A DNA stretch of 64,000 nucleotides from Bordetella parapertussis (GCA_945890495.1 CAMDCO010000001.1:62001-126000), one strand, 5' to 3'. Positions 19,668 to 28,161 are shown, counted from the stretch's first letter. Numbers and translations: made by a program. The notes: generated by a model from the letters alone, not told the origin.

Positions 19668-20778
19668 TCTGCAACGCCACTTTGGTGGTGGTGAGGTATA
19701 TACCGCATTTCTATGTAGGGCTTTAGATAAATTAGGCGTTGCCACTCATCTTTATATCCACCCACAGGCAGCGTTTTGGACAGATCTCCAGCTCCCGGCA
19801 TCAACTCAATTACTGCCCACAAACTCATGGCAGAATCTAAACGCCGAAAGATGCCCTTATTCGTCATGGTTTTTGGGGCACGGCGCTCTGCCACAAGAAC
19901 TCTGCCAGAAAATTCACGCCGCTGGGGGAATCGCCACGGCTATTGCCCATATGCCCGTTCAAGGTCGAAATCCGGATGTGTTCAAAAACCATGACCAGGT
20001 TTTTGGTGTCTCCCGTTGGGTCGTCGATGGTCTGATAACTGCTGATCTTCCTGTCTGGCCGACACCGCTTTATGGCGTGGCTAATTTAAATCGTGACCAC
20101 CCGGTCTCACAAATTCTTCGTCGAAGCCGTTACGATTGGGACTTACGCAAGGGCCGTGATCGAGTCCTTTCCTGGATCGAACCCTTGATTGATCCACTAC
20201 TCCAACATCCAGCCTATGCGCGAAACACAGGATTAACACTTGGAATCGTCTCCAGAATCACTCCTATAAAACAATTTCCTCTTCTTTTTTCGATTCTCGC
20301 CCCTGTGCTGTCCCGCTTTCCTACCGTCAATATTGAAATCTTTGGTAGTGGCGGCTATGGTTCTGTGCGTGACCTGACAAAGGCTCTCGAGCCCATTGCA
20401 GACCGTACACGATTCTGGGGGCATCAATCTGATGTGGCATCTGTATACAAGGGAATTGACTTCCTGCTTACCGGCCTCCCTGAAAAGGAGGCTCTCGGCC
20501 TCAATATCATCGAAGCACAGGCCTGCGGCACACCAGTCATTGCGCCCAATGCACCACCCTTTACCGAGACTATATTGCACGACAAAACGGGGTATCTGTA
20601 CACCGATCCTCGCCTTGATGACGGTGCGGATTTTTCTCGATTACTGCAACATCTGCTTAATAGCACCGAGAAGATCCACCCAGAATACGCCACGGAGCAT
20701 ATTCAAACATTTTCATTCGATGTTTTTGTAGAACGGATGGCCCCCATTGTCGAATGGGCCAAGGGAAGGCTAGCGTGA
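19648..20778 (+). CDS. Glycosyltransferase family 4 protein
   Basis: 376-residue GT4 enzyme. HQINLQRHFGGGEVYTAFLCRAL is a Gly-rich N-terminal loop. GIVSRITPIKQFPLLFSIL starts the C-terminal nucleotide-sugar domain, and EKEALGLNIIEAQACGTPVIA is the ExGxxxxEAxAxGxPV signature. It overlaps the WaaL-like gene by 20 bases in another frame, and its stop overlaps the next gene's GTG. Acceptor unknown. Confidence 0.85.
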   Translation: MPIHQINLQRHFGGGEVYTAFLCRALDKLGVATHLYIHPQAAFWTDLQLPASTQLLPTNSWQNLNAERCPYSSWFLGHGALPQELCQKIHAAGGIATAIAHMPVQGRNPDVFKNHDQVFGVSRWVVDGLITADLPVWPTPLYGVANLNRDHPVSQILRRSRYDWDLRKGRDRVLSWIEPLIDPLLQHPAYARNTGLTLGIVSRITPIKQFPLLFSILAPVLSRFPTVNIEIFGSGGYGSVRDLTKALEPIADRTRFWGHQSDVASVYKGIDFLLTGLPEKEALGLNIIEAQACGTPVIAPNAPPFTETILHDKTGYLYTDPRLDDGADFSRLLQHLLNSTEKIHPEYATEHIQTFSFDVFVERMAPIVEWAKGRLA

Positions 20779-21785
20779 AAATTCTGATCATTCGTCGAGA
20801 CAATATTGGAGATCTTGTCTGCACTACTCCCCTTATTCGTTCACTACGCCGACAACTACCCGATGCCAAGATCGAAGTCTTGGCAACCCGCTATAACCGC
20901 GCCGTACTTGAAAACAACCCGGATATTGATGCATTGCATGCCTACACCAAGGCCAAGCATCGCATGCCAGACGAATCCTTGCTTTCAATCTACTGGCAGC
21001 GCATCACCACCATTTGGAAATTGCGCAGAGCACGCTTTGATGTTGCGCTCATCCCAGGAGATGTCAGTACCAGCGCCCTGCGTTTTGCGCATTGGATCGC
21101 GCCTCGGCGCATAGTCACCCAAATGATCTCCGCACAAAACGGGAACCATGAGGTTGAACGCTGTTGCCACCTGCTGGATCAATTGGGTTTGGCCTATGAA
21201 GCCCCCGCTCCCTTGGTCGTTGCAAAGCCAACCCTAACCACAGAACTCCGCTCAAAGCACTGCCTACCCGAAGACACACCGATCATCGGCTTTCACATTA
21301 GCGCCAGAAAACCCTCCCAACGCTGGCCCGCAGAGCACTTCGCAAATCTAATCCAGCGAATTCACAATATCGCCCCAGACACGGCTTTCATGCTGCTTTG
21401 GGCGCCTGGTAGCACTAACAACCCTCAACACCCCGGCGACGATGAAAAAGCCGAGGCTATTCTCTCGAAAGTAAAAAGTTTCCCGGTTTTCCCCGTGCCA
21501 ACCCATCAACTGGAAGAACTCATTGCAGCGCTCTCCCTGTGTAATACAGTGATTTGTGCGGATGGTGGTGCAATGCATCTTGCTGCCGGCCTTGGAAAGC
21601 CAATAGTTGCCCTCTTTGGTCAATCCGATACTGCCCGCTGGCATCCTTGGGGTGTTCCCCACGCGGTTTTGCAGACACCGTGCCAAGATGTCGCCGATAT
21701 CGACATCGACAAAGTTATCTATGCGCTGGCAGAAACGCAGCAGCTAAAACCAAACCGGACGCAGGGGTCAGTCGCCGCGACCTAA
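20775..21785 (+). CDS. Glycosyltransferase family 9 (heptosyltransferase-like) protein
   Basis: 336-residue GT9 protein. VKILIIRRDNIGDLVCTTPLIRSL at the N terminus and VICADGGAMHLAAGLGKPIVALFG in the C-terminal domain are diagnostic. The GTG at 20775 is preferred: it overlaps the previous stop (GTGA) and is preceded by AAGGGAAGG. The last 18 bases overlap, tail to tail, the end of the convergent gene at 21768, which is unusual for two conserved enzymes. Confidence 0.87.
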   Translation: MKILIIRRDNIGDLVCTTPLIRSLRRQLPDAKIEVLATRYNRAVLENNPDIDALHAYTKAKHRMPDESLLSIYWQRITTIWKLRRARFDVALIPGDVSTSALRFAHWIAPRRIVTQMISAQNGNHEVERCCHLLDQLGLAYEAPAPLVVAKPTLTTELRSKHCLPEDTPIIGFHISARKPSQRWPAEHFANLIQRIHNIAPDTAFMLLWAPGSTNNPQHPGDDEKAEAILSKVKSFPVFPVPTHQLEELIAALSLCNTVICADGGAMHLAAGLGKPIVALFGQSDTARWHPWGVPHAVLQTPCQDVADIDIDKVIYALAETQQLKPNRTQGSVAAT

Positions 21786-22925
21786 TAAACTGCGATACAA
21801 CGTTTCCATTTCCATCGCCATGCGATCCAGCGTCATGGTTTCTGCTCTCTGTCGTGCTTGACGACCGAGGGTACCGTCGCGATTCCCAGTTAGGACTGCA
21901 TCAATCGCCTCGCACCAGGCGGGTATATCCAGCGCATCAAGCACGAAGCGGCGATCGTCAATTAGGTCGGCCCCGCCGCAGGTTTCGCTAACCACAGCCG
22001 GTAGTCCGCTGGCCATCGCTTCGAGCACAACATTGCCGAAGGGTTCGTACAGACTCGGAAAGACGAAGGCATCGGCCATACCGTAGAACGGTTCAATGTT
22101 CTGTTGAGGGCCGGCGAACACCACGCGTTGCCCAACGCCCAACTGCTCCGCCAGACGCTCGTACCGGCGGCGACCGTCCTTACCGGCCACGATCAGGCGT
22201 ATCTCGTCGGGAAGTCCAGATAGAGCATGAATAACCGTAGCCAATCCCTTGCGCTCAAATCCGCTGCCTACGAACAGTAGCAACGGGGAGGAATCGCCGA
22301 TTCCATAGCGAGCGCGCATTGCCTGCCGATGCAAATCGCGCAGGTTGGGATGAAATCGCTTGAGATCGACACCGTTGTAAATCACCTCAATGCGGGCTCG
22401 AGTGTTCGGGTAGTGGCGCAGGATGTCGTCCCGGACCAGCCTAGAGATCGCAATTACGGTTCTGAGCCGTGGCGATGCAAACATTCGCCGTTCTTGGGCC
22501 AAGAGCAGATGATGGAACGGCGACAGCCAGGTCAGCCAGCGCCGCCAGGCCGGCAGAATGCGATCGCGCTGACGCAACCATTCGCGGTGTATGCCATCGC
22601 CGGCGCGGAACACATCGCAGCAGGCCAACCGTTCATGCGACTGTACTAAGTCGTATCTGCCCTCTACTATCGCTTTGCATGCCGCCCTAGAAAAGGCCCA
22701 CTGACGCCAAACACGACCGATGTGGAAGGACCGACATAGCACAACGGTCGGCCGTGTGTCCCCGTCCGACAGCGCATCCGACGCGCCACGCCATTCCCGC
22801 GCTATCAGCGAGACCTCCAGCCCATCCTGACCACCCAGCGCCTGCAGCGCATTGTCGATGAAGCGTTCCGCTCCGCCGAATGGAGTGTAGCGCTGACGCA
22901 CGATGGCGAGCCGCAGCGGCTTCAT
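21768..22925 (-). CDS. Glycosyltransferase family 4, WaaG-like
   Basis: 385-residue GT4 protein resembling LPS core glucosyltransferase WaaG: LAIVRQRYTPFGGAERFIDNAL at the start, HERLACCDVFRAGDGIH, and FVGSGFERKGLATVIHALS opening the C-terminal domain. SLYEPFGNVVLEAMASGLPAVVSE is the EPFG/EA signature. WaaG adds the first outer-core hexose to HepII, which fits its place directly after a WaaQ-like gene. Its ATG overlaps the waaQ stop (ATGA). Substrate assignment is inference. Confidence 0.82.
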   Translation of the reverse strand: MKPLRLAIVRQRYTPFGGAERFIDNALQALGGQDGLEVSLIAREWRGASDALSDGDTRPTVVLCRSFHIGRVWRQWAFSRAACKAIVEGRYDLVQSHERLACCDVFRAGDGIHREWLRQRDRILPAWRRWLTWLSPFHHLLLAQERRMFASPRLRTVIAISRLVRDDILRHYPNTRARIEVIYNGVDLKRFHPNLRDLHRQAMRARYGIGDSSPLLLFVGSGFERKGLATVIHALSGLPDEIRLIVAGKDGRRRYERLAEQLGVGQRVVFAGPQQNIEPFYGMADAFVFPSLYEPFGNVVLEAMASGLPAVVSETCGGADLIDDRRFVLDALDIPAWCEAIDAVLTGNRDGTLGRQARQRAETMTLDRMAMEMETLYRSLLGRGD

Positions 22926-24049
22926 CCGACCGTCATCCTGCCCAATTCGGCGATCACCGTGCCGGTTTCCAGTTCCTCTAGGCAGGCACTGCGTTTGCCA
23001 CCTTCACAGCCGTCTCGCCCACATGGTGCGCATTCCCGTCCGTCCTGCACAACGACATGTGACGCCATGTGCTTGATCCCATTCAAACACGGATAAGGCG
23101 TACCGTTTCCACGCCACCCGTTCGGCCACGGCCCCCAGTCAAAAGTACCGGACGGCCCAAAAATCCCCAATGTTGGCGTGTTCATCGCCGCCGCCATATG
23201 CATTGGAGCAGAATCCACGCCCCAGAACAGTCGACTCATTTGCGATAACGCGGCTGTTTGCTTCAGCGTGAATTTTCCGCCCAAGTCGATAGGTTGAGTT
23301 TTGCAGCCTGATACGATGGCGTCCAAAAATGCGCGTTCTGTTTTATCCGGCGCGCAGGTCAGGGCTACGCGATAGCCTTGCTCCTGTAGCCAATCTATGG
23401 TTTGTGCGACCTTGTCGGCGGGCCAGCACTTGAACATCCAGCGCGAGGTGGGGTGACAGTGGATCAGTTTGTTCATCTCTGAAAACACAAAGCCTTGTTC
23501 CGCTAAGCGTTCGCGTACACGGGCCTTATCTACTTCGGACACGAACAGTTTGACCTCGCGGCACTCTGACAGTCCAAGCGGCGTTGCAAAAACCAGATTG
23601 CGGATGACCGTGTGGACATGACCCTGCAATGGTCGAAACTGCCGCGTCAATAATCGGGCCTGCCATGTGTTCTCTCTGCCTTCCTTAACAATCCCCCAGC
23701 GCTCTTTGGCCGCGATCAACCAAGCCAGCAGGATCCCGCGATCCCCTTCAGTGGTGTTGATGACTAGATCAAACCGTTCGCGGCGCAATTGACGGAGAAA
23801 CTGAAACGTGCGCTTAAAGAACATAATGACCGATTCATTTTTTTGCCGCGTAGGCAATACATACAACTGATCCAGTTCTGGATGCCCTTCCAGCATGGCC
23901 TCGGTGCCGGGTTTGACTACGGCACACACGCGTGCCCCCTGAATGCCAAGTTTGAGCGTTGAGATCAACGGCGCGGTCAACAGCACATCACCGATGTGGC
24001 GGAACTTTATAACGAGGATGCTACGCGGTCTCTTCACGGCTTCCCCCAT
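22922..24049 (-). CDS. waaQ: Lipopolysaccharide heptosyltransferase III (WaaQ-like)
   Basis: 375-residue GT9 enzyme. ILVIKFRHIGDVLLTAPLISTLK is the WaaQ-type N-terminal motif (WaaC has SSLGD). HPTSRWMFKCWPADKVA and FWGVDSAPMHMAAAMNTPTLGIFGPSGTFDWGPW match heptosyltransferase III, which adds the branch heptose to HepII. A Cys-rich C terminus (CAPCGRDGCEGGKRSAC) is frequent in GT9 proteins. It is coupled by overlaps to the genes on both sides. Confidence 0.85.
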   Translation of the reverse strand: MGEAVKRPRSILVIKFRHIGDVLLTAPLISTLKLGIQGARVCAVVKPGTEAMLEGHPELDQLYVLPTRQKNESVIMFFKRTFQFLRQLRRERFDLVINTTEGDRGILLAWLIAAKERWGIVKEGRENTWQARLLTRQFRPLQGHVHTVIRNLVFATPLGLSECREVKLFVSEVDKARVRERLAEQGFVFSEMNKLIHCHPTSRWMFKCWPADKVAQTIDWLQEQGYRVALTCAPDKTERAFLDAIVSGCKTQPIDLGGKFTLKQTAALSQMSRLFWGVDSAPMHMAAAMNTPTLGIFGPSGTFDWGPWPNGWRGNGTPYPCLNGIKHMASHVVVQDGRECAPCGRDGCEGGKRSACLEELETGTVIAELGRMTVG

Positions 24050-24801
24050 TCACGCAAGTACATCAGTTTTAAATAGCGGTAATAGGTCGTCTCGGCATTC
24101 GCCACCGCGAGCAAAAAGCCCTCGCGCCCGTCCAGAAAACCCGCCCGAATCACATAGGTACGCACAAACGCCCACAGTCCACGACCGATGGCCTTACCCA
24201 ATCCACCGCGTTTGTCGCGATTGAGGTGGTTTTGCGCGCCGTCTGTCGAATAGCGGTTCAGCTTGACCAGCATCTCGTCTAGGTTGCGGTAGGTTTCATG
24301 ACGCAAAGGATTTTTTAGCTCCACGGCCGTGCCCTTAAACACCAACCGCTCATGCACCAAATCATCCGAAAACCGAGCCGCGCCGCGTTTGAACAGACGC
24401 GCCACATGATCCGGCCACCAGCCCGAATGACGCATGGGACGGCCACAGAAGCTGGATAAGCGGGGGATTTCGTACACCTCGGCCACGGGGGCTTGCAGCG
24501 CGGTCTGTATCTCGGTGGCCAGTTCGGGGGTTAGCCATTCGTCCGCGTCCAGCGAGAGCACCCAGTCGCCGCTGGCCATATCCAATGCGCGGTTCTTTTG
24601 CGGGCCGAAGCCGGGCCAGTCGGGGCGGCTGTACACCTTGTCGGTGTAGCGACGGGCGATTTCCAGCGTGGCATCGGTGCTGCCCGAATCGAGCACGACG
24701 ATTTCGTCGGCGATAGCACGCACGGACTCGAGGCAGCGCGGCAGCCGCTCGGCCTCGTTTTTCGTAATAAGGATGACGGAAAGTCGTATCGCGGTCGTCA
24801 T
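24034..24801 (-). CDS. Glycosyltransferase family 2, WaaE/LgtF-like
   Basis: 255-residue GT2 protein of the WaaE/KdtX/LgtF subgroup, which adds beta-glucose to HepI in other gammaproteobacteria. LSVILITKNEAERLPRCLESV, EIVVLDSGSTDATLEIA, FGPQKNRALD and WVLSLDADEWL (DXD) are present, and a WWPDHVARLFKRGAARF block is typical of this subgroup. It starts 10 bases after the PIN gene and overlaps waaQ. Confidence 0.85.
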   Translation of the reverse strand: MTTAIRLSVILITKNEAERLPRCLESVRAIADEIVVLDSGSTDATLEIARRYTDKVYSRPDWPGFGPQKNRALDMASGDWVLSLDADEWLTPELATEIQTALQAPVAEVYEIPRLSSFCGRPMRHSGWWPDHVARLFKRGAARFSDDLVHERLVFKGTAVELKNPLRHETYRNLDEMLVKLNRYSTDGAQNHLNRDKRGGLGKAIGRGLWAFVRTYVIRAGFLDGREGFLLAVANAETTYYRYLKLMYLREWGKP

Positions 24802-24811
24802 GCGGCTCCCC

Positions 24812-25213
24812 TCACCAAATGGCCAGGGAGTAATGCCCCAGAATATGACGATCTGCGGTCAGCAAGCGCGCTTGGCCATATGCCGCTTGCGCCACAATCA
24901 GGCGATCAAAGGGGTCTCGCGTCCAGGTTTGGCTTACCGCAGCCCCCACGACACCGGTAAATGGCAATGTACAGATTTGCAAGTCAACATCCCGACGCAT
25001 GACATCCAGAATGGTGGCGGCTGAACACTGGATACGGGAAATTTCATGCAGGTAAGTGAGTTCCAACTCAACAATAGGCGAAATCAGCAGCGGCGTAGCC
25101 GCCTCAATCAGGCGCGCACCTTGTTCGGTCAAGCGGGCTGCGCCTTCCTGATATAACCAAACCAACACATGTGTATCAAGATACAGCGGCGCGGTCACAG
25201 ATTGGGTTGCCAT
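24812..25213 (-). CDS. PIN-domain RNase toxin (VapC-like)
   Basis: 133-residue PIN-domain protein, the toxin half of a type II module, predicted metal-dependent RNase. Acidic residues are in place: LYLDTHVLVWLY (first Asp), SPIVELELTYL (Glu), TRDPFDRLIVAQA (Asp pair) and LLTADRHIL (last Asp). About ten residues precede the usual start. It overlaps the antitoxin gene by 19 bases. It appears intact, unlike the VapC remnant at 27.6 kb. Confidence 0.88.
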   Translation of the reverse strand: MATQSVTAPLYLDTHVLVWLYQEGAARLTEQGARLIEAATPLLISPIVELELTYLHEISRIQCSAATILDVMRRDVDLQICTLPFTGVVGAAVSQTWTRDPFDRLIVAQAAYGQARLLTADRHILGHYSLAIW

Positions 25214-25431
25214 GCATCTGCCCAGTTCAATTCTGCCAACGCATCAACACTGCCCTTGATTGTGCCAGGATGGGGCGTCAGTCGCGTCAGTCGCTTCCCT
25301 GAGCCGGCCGCAACGATACGCACTGTGCCACCCGGACGCACAATCTCAACCGGCTCGCCAGTGGCGATCACTTGATCCAGCGTTTTAAACAAATCCGCAC
25401 GCAAATGTGTGGCCGTCAATTGGGTAGGCAT
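25195..25431 (-). CDS. Phd/VapB-type antitoxin
   Basis: 78-residue antitoxin partner of the PIN toxin. PTQLTATHLRADLFKTLDQVIATGEPVEI resembles the Phd/YefM N-terminal DNA-binding domain; the C-terminal part (VDALAELNWADAWQPNL) should bind the toxin. The track start is a GTG at 25440 and there is an ATG at 25437; I choose the ATG at 25431 because GAGAGG lies 8 bases before it. Upstream is a GTACAT...ATGTAC inverted repeat suited to autoregulation. Confidence 0.8.
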   Translation of the reverse strand: MPTQLTATHLRADLFKTLDQVIATGEPVEIVRPGGTVRIVAAGSGKRLTRLTPHPGTIKGSVDALAELNWADAWQPNL

Positions 25432-25458
25432 ACGCATCACCTCTCACAACAAGATTCC

Positions 25459-25483
25459 GTACATACTAGCTGACATAATGTAC
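25459..25483. promoter_or_regulatory. Inverted repeat, possible operator of the antitoxin-PIN operon
   Basis: Perfect 6-base arms GTACAT and ATGTAC separated by 13 bases, 28 bases upstream of the chosen antitoxin start. Toxin-antitoxin operons are typically repressed by the complex binding such repeats. That this is the operator is inference. The rest of the gap up to 25654 has two direct copies of ACTATTCCACC but no gene that I can support. Confidence 0.45.
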
Positions 25484-25654
25484 AACTTCAACTATTCCAC
25501 CCCGTACTATTCCACCTTGCAATCCACCCTGCAAGCAACGCCACGATTTGGCGGTATGAGACCCAAACCCGTTCCCACGAATACGGCCAGTATTGGAGTG
25601 ATTCATGAAATTCCGGGGCTCAACTCCGTATTTTCACGAAAAACAGGGGTGCCA

Positions 25655-26323
25655 TCACTCCCGCCGCAACACCACATCGTTGATAAAGCTCGCCAGTCCG
25701 CCCGGCTTGAACTCGGCCGCAATCTTCTCGCGGTCGGCGATGTGCTCGGCCCAGTGGAGAAACTCGGCCTCGGGGTGTTCGCGTTGGTAGGCCAGAAACT
25801 GTTCCAGATAAAAATCAATCTTGCCGGCGTTGGAGTGCTTGATGTGTCCGAACGGCCAGAGCTGTAACTGGTTGGTCTGCCCAATCGGGATGTGCTGGCG
25901 GAAATATTGGTACAAGGTGGAATAAATCCCGGCCCGGTCCGCACCCGCCTTGCAGTGAATCCAGATCGGGTATTCGACCGAATCGAACACGGTCTTGGCG
26001 CGACGAATCCGCGAACCTTCGGGAATGCCGCGCGAATAGATGTCGATATCCACCAGCCGGATGCCCAGCCGGGCGCATTGTTCTTTTTCAAAGGCGTAAT
26101 AGGCCGAACCGAGGTTGGCACCCTTAAGGTTGATGATGGTCTTGATACCGCGCTTCTTCACCTCGCGGCGCAACTGCCACATGGTCGGCTGCGAGGAGCG
26201 GTAGGCCTCTTCCGAGATTTGATGAAAGTTAAAACGGATAACATTGGTGAAGTTGTGCTCCACCAGCATGGCGTACAGCCACGCCTTGATACGGCCCAAC
26301 GGGGTTTTGAGGTTAAATTTCAT
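25655..26323 (-). CDS. Dual-specificity/tyrosine phosphatase-like protein in LPS locus
   Basis: 222-residue Cys-based phosphatase. IHCKAGADRAGIYSTLYQYF carries the HCX5R signature (Cys nucleophile, Arg in HCKAGADR). An upstream Asp/Glu-rich loop could supply the general acid. ISEEAYRSSQPTMWQLRREVKKRGIKTIINLKG is the dual-specificity family N-terminal pattern. It overlaps the upstream ATPase gene by four bases. The substrate could be a protein or a phosphorylated sugar/lipid; the LPS setting suggests core phosphate, but this is a guess. Confidence 0.8.
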   Translation of the reverse strand: MKFNLKTPLGRIKAWLYAMLVEHNFTNVIRFNFHQISEEAYRSSQPTMWQLRREVKKRGIKTIINLKGANLGSAYYAFEKEQCARLGIRLVDIDIYSRGIPEGSRIRRAKTVFDSVEYPIWIHCKAGADRAGIYSTLYQYFRQHIPIGQTNQLQLWPFGHIKHSNAGKIDFYLEQFLAYQREHPEAEFLHWAEHIADREKIAAEFKPGGLASFINDVVLRRE

Positions 26324-27504
26324 GCATTGCTCCGTAATCTGGCCATCAAGCCCGACAGGGGAATCATCGTGGTATCCTTTTCGATCGGGAACTCATCCTG
26401 GCCACCGTACACCACAAACTTGCGCGTTGCACCGACATCCGCCGCAGCCAAATGAAACCCTGGGGATATCTTGGGCGCAAGTCCGTATTTCACCTCAATC
26501 GCCCACAACGCCGTACTGGACAGCCGCAATACAAGATCAATCTCGGCACCTGCCGCAGAGCGATAAAACCATGACTCGGCACCCATCGGTGCACAACTCA
26601 ACAGATTTTCGATAGCGAACCCTTCCCAGCTTTTGCCCAATACAGGGTTGCTGTTCAAGTCCTCCATATCCCGAATCCCCAACAGACGGTGCACGATGCC
26701 GCTGTCCCGAATGTAATAACGCGGCGACTTGACCAGACGCTTGCCCGCATTGACATGCCAAGGCTGCAAGCGCCGCACCAGCAACAATTCCACGAGAATA
26801 TCCAGATAATGGCTGACCGTTTTGCTGTCCACTTCCAGATTGCCACCCAGCTTTGAATAATTTAGAACCTCTCCTTGCAGGTGCGCCAACATGGACCATA
26901 GCCGCCGCAAGCGGCTGGCGGGAACCCGAAAACCAAATTGCGGTACATCCCGTTCAAGATAGGTACGCACCAGCATCTCCAGCCACTCCATAGCCGCCGC
27001 ATCGCTGGCCGCCAACAGGCTTTCCGGAAATCCGCCGCGCAACCAGAGCCTCATGAGTGACGGGGTATCGGAGGCGGCATACTCCAACGCATTGATGCCT
27101 GACAGCGACTGGAAGCAGATGCGCCCAGCCAGGCTCTCGGAGGATTGCCGCATCAAGTCCATGGATGCCGAACCGAGCAACAAAAACAGGCCTGTTTTTC
27201 TGCCCGATTGACGCTGATGATCAATAACCCCGCGCAACACCGGAAACAAATCCGGCAGGCGTTGCATCTCGTCAATCACCATCAGGCGATCCTGGTGATA
27301 TCTGAAAAAGGCCAGCGGGTCGCGGAGCTTCAGCAGATCCTCGGGCGATTCAAGGTCGAGATAAAGCGAGGAGCATGACGCGGCAATCGTGTGTGCCAGC
27401 GTGGTTTTCCCCACCTGACGCGGCCCAAGCAAGGCCACAGCGGGAAACCAGCCCAAGGATTGTCCTACATCGAAAATGGCTTGACGCGCTATCATGCCTT
27501 GCAT
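26320..27504 (-). CDS. AAA ATPase with DUF4143 domain
   Basis: 394-residue ATPase of the AAA_14/DUF4143 type. The P-loop is LLGPRQVGKTTLAHTIA (about residues 26-42), Walker B LMVIDEMQRLPDLFP (about 74-88) and sensor FLLLGSAS. The C-terminal DUF4143 region holds AEIDLVLRL and WAIEVKYG, a PD-(D/E)xK-like nuclease pattern. Such genes are frequent, mobile-like accessory genes of unknown role. The start is ATG at 27504 with a weak ribosome site; ATG at 27495 is an alternative. Confidence 0.87.
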   Translation of the reverse strand: MQGMIARQAIFDVGQSLGWFPAVALLGPRQVGKTTLAHTIAASCSSLYLDLESPEDLLKLRDPLAFFRYHQDRLMVIDEMQRLPDLFPVLRGVIDHQRQSGRKTGLFLLLGSASMDLMRQSSESLAGRICFQSLSGINALEYAASDTPSLMRLWLRGGFPESLLAASDAAAMEWLEMLVRTYLERDVPQFGFRVPASRLRRLWSMLAHLQGEVLNYSKLGGNLEVDSKTVSHYLDILVELLLVRRLQPWHVNAGKRLVKSPRYYIRDSGIVHRLLGIRDMEDLNSNPVLGKSWEGFAIENLLSCAPMGAESWFYRSAAGAEIDLVLRLSSTALWAIEVKYGLAPKISPGFHLAAADVGATRKFVVYGGQDEFPIEKDTTMIPLSGLMARLRSNA

Positions 27505-27556
27505 ATTAGGAGTCTATCTCCGTAAATGCAATATGAAAGGCCTGTTGAGTTGAGCT

Positions 27557-27643
27557 TCATGCGGCCACCCAGTTTTCGCACTGCAAACCGGGGACGCGCT
27601 CAAATTCACGCAGATTGTTGGTTACCAGCAGATAGCGCAGCAC
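27557..27643 (-). pseudogene. vapC: VapC toxin remnant (start joined to C-terminal end)
   Basis: 28-codon reading frame, too short for the track, starting GTG one base inside the vapB stop (TAGTG). It reads VLRYLL-VTNNLREFERVPGLQCENWVAA. The first six residues match the usual VapC start (MLRYLLDTN), and the remainder matches the VapC C terminus (LVTNNLREFxRVxGLxxENW). About 100 residues, including most PIN acidic residues, are missing between them. The join falls at a repeated T-N, suggesting a deletion between short direct repeats. Confidence 0.72.
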
Positions 27644-27876
27644 TACAGGCCTTCGCGCTCGGCTTGAATTTGCGATGCGCGCTCGGCTAGGAAGTCATCA
27701 CTGACGGCAGGTGTATGCCCAAAAAAGCTATCCCATGACTGATCCACCGGCGCAATGATGCGTTCATTCCCCACTGCGCGCACATGAACACGCTTAACCT
27801 GATCGGGTAAGCGCAAATCGGCCGGAAGTCTGACGGCTTGGGTACGATTGTTGGTAAATACGCTGGAAATAGTCAT
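27643..27876 (-). CDS. vapB: VapB-type antitoxin
   Basis: 77-residue AbrB/SpoVT-fold antitoxin: FTNNRTQAVRLPADLRLPD is the VapB DNA-binding signature, and the C-terminal half (SWDSFFGHTPAVSDDFL) is the toxin-binding segment. The track ORF extends to 28038, but the ATG at 27876 is the family start. It should lie upstream of a full vapC, but only a 28-codon remnant follows, so this is an antitoxin left without its toxin. Confidence 0.88.
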   Translation of the reverse strand: MTISSVFTNNRTQAVRLPADLRLPDQVKRVHVRAVGNERIIAPVDQSWDSFFGHTPAVSDDFLAERASQIQAEREGL

Positions 27877-27990
27877 GGCGAACTCCGATACGGTATATGT
27901 TAGAGGTATATAGCAATGAATAGGCTCTTGGTGATTGGTAGTGGATCTGGCCACATGACACATTTTGGCAACCACGACGGCCATGACCCA

Positions 27991-28054
27991 TGTAGGGGCA
28001 GGCCCCCGTGCCTGCCCTAACGGTGAATGGGCAACCACAGGGGGTTGCCCCTAC
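27991..28054. repeat. Dispersed palindromic repeat, full two-part copy
   Basis: Intergenic element between vapB and msbA, made of TGTAGGGGCAGGCCCCCGTG plus CCTGCCC and then GGGCAACCACAGGGGGTTGC plus CCCTAC. Each half is a self-complementary hairpin (GGGGCAGGC/GCCTGCCC and GGGCAACC/GGTTGCCC). It is the best example of the family also seen at the left edge, 35.48, 45.6 and 48.87-49.11 kb. The remaining bases of this 285-base gap show no gene. Confidence 0.7.
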
Positions 28055-28161
28055 GAAAATCAGGCAAGCACAAGGTTTCTCCCCTCCGCAATTCCTCCTC
28101 GCGGGTCCGTACGATGAATTGCACTACCCACTCGATTTCATATAGAGCCAATGAATACGCA

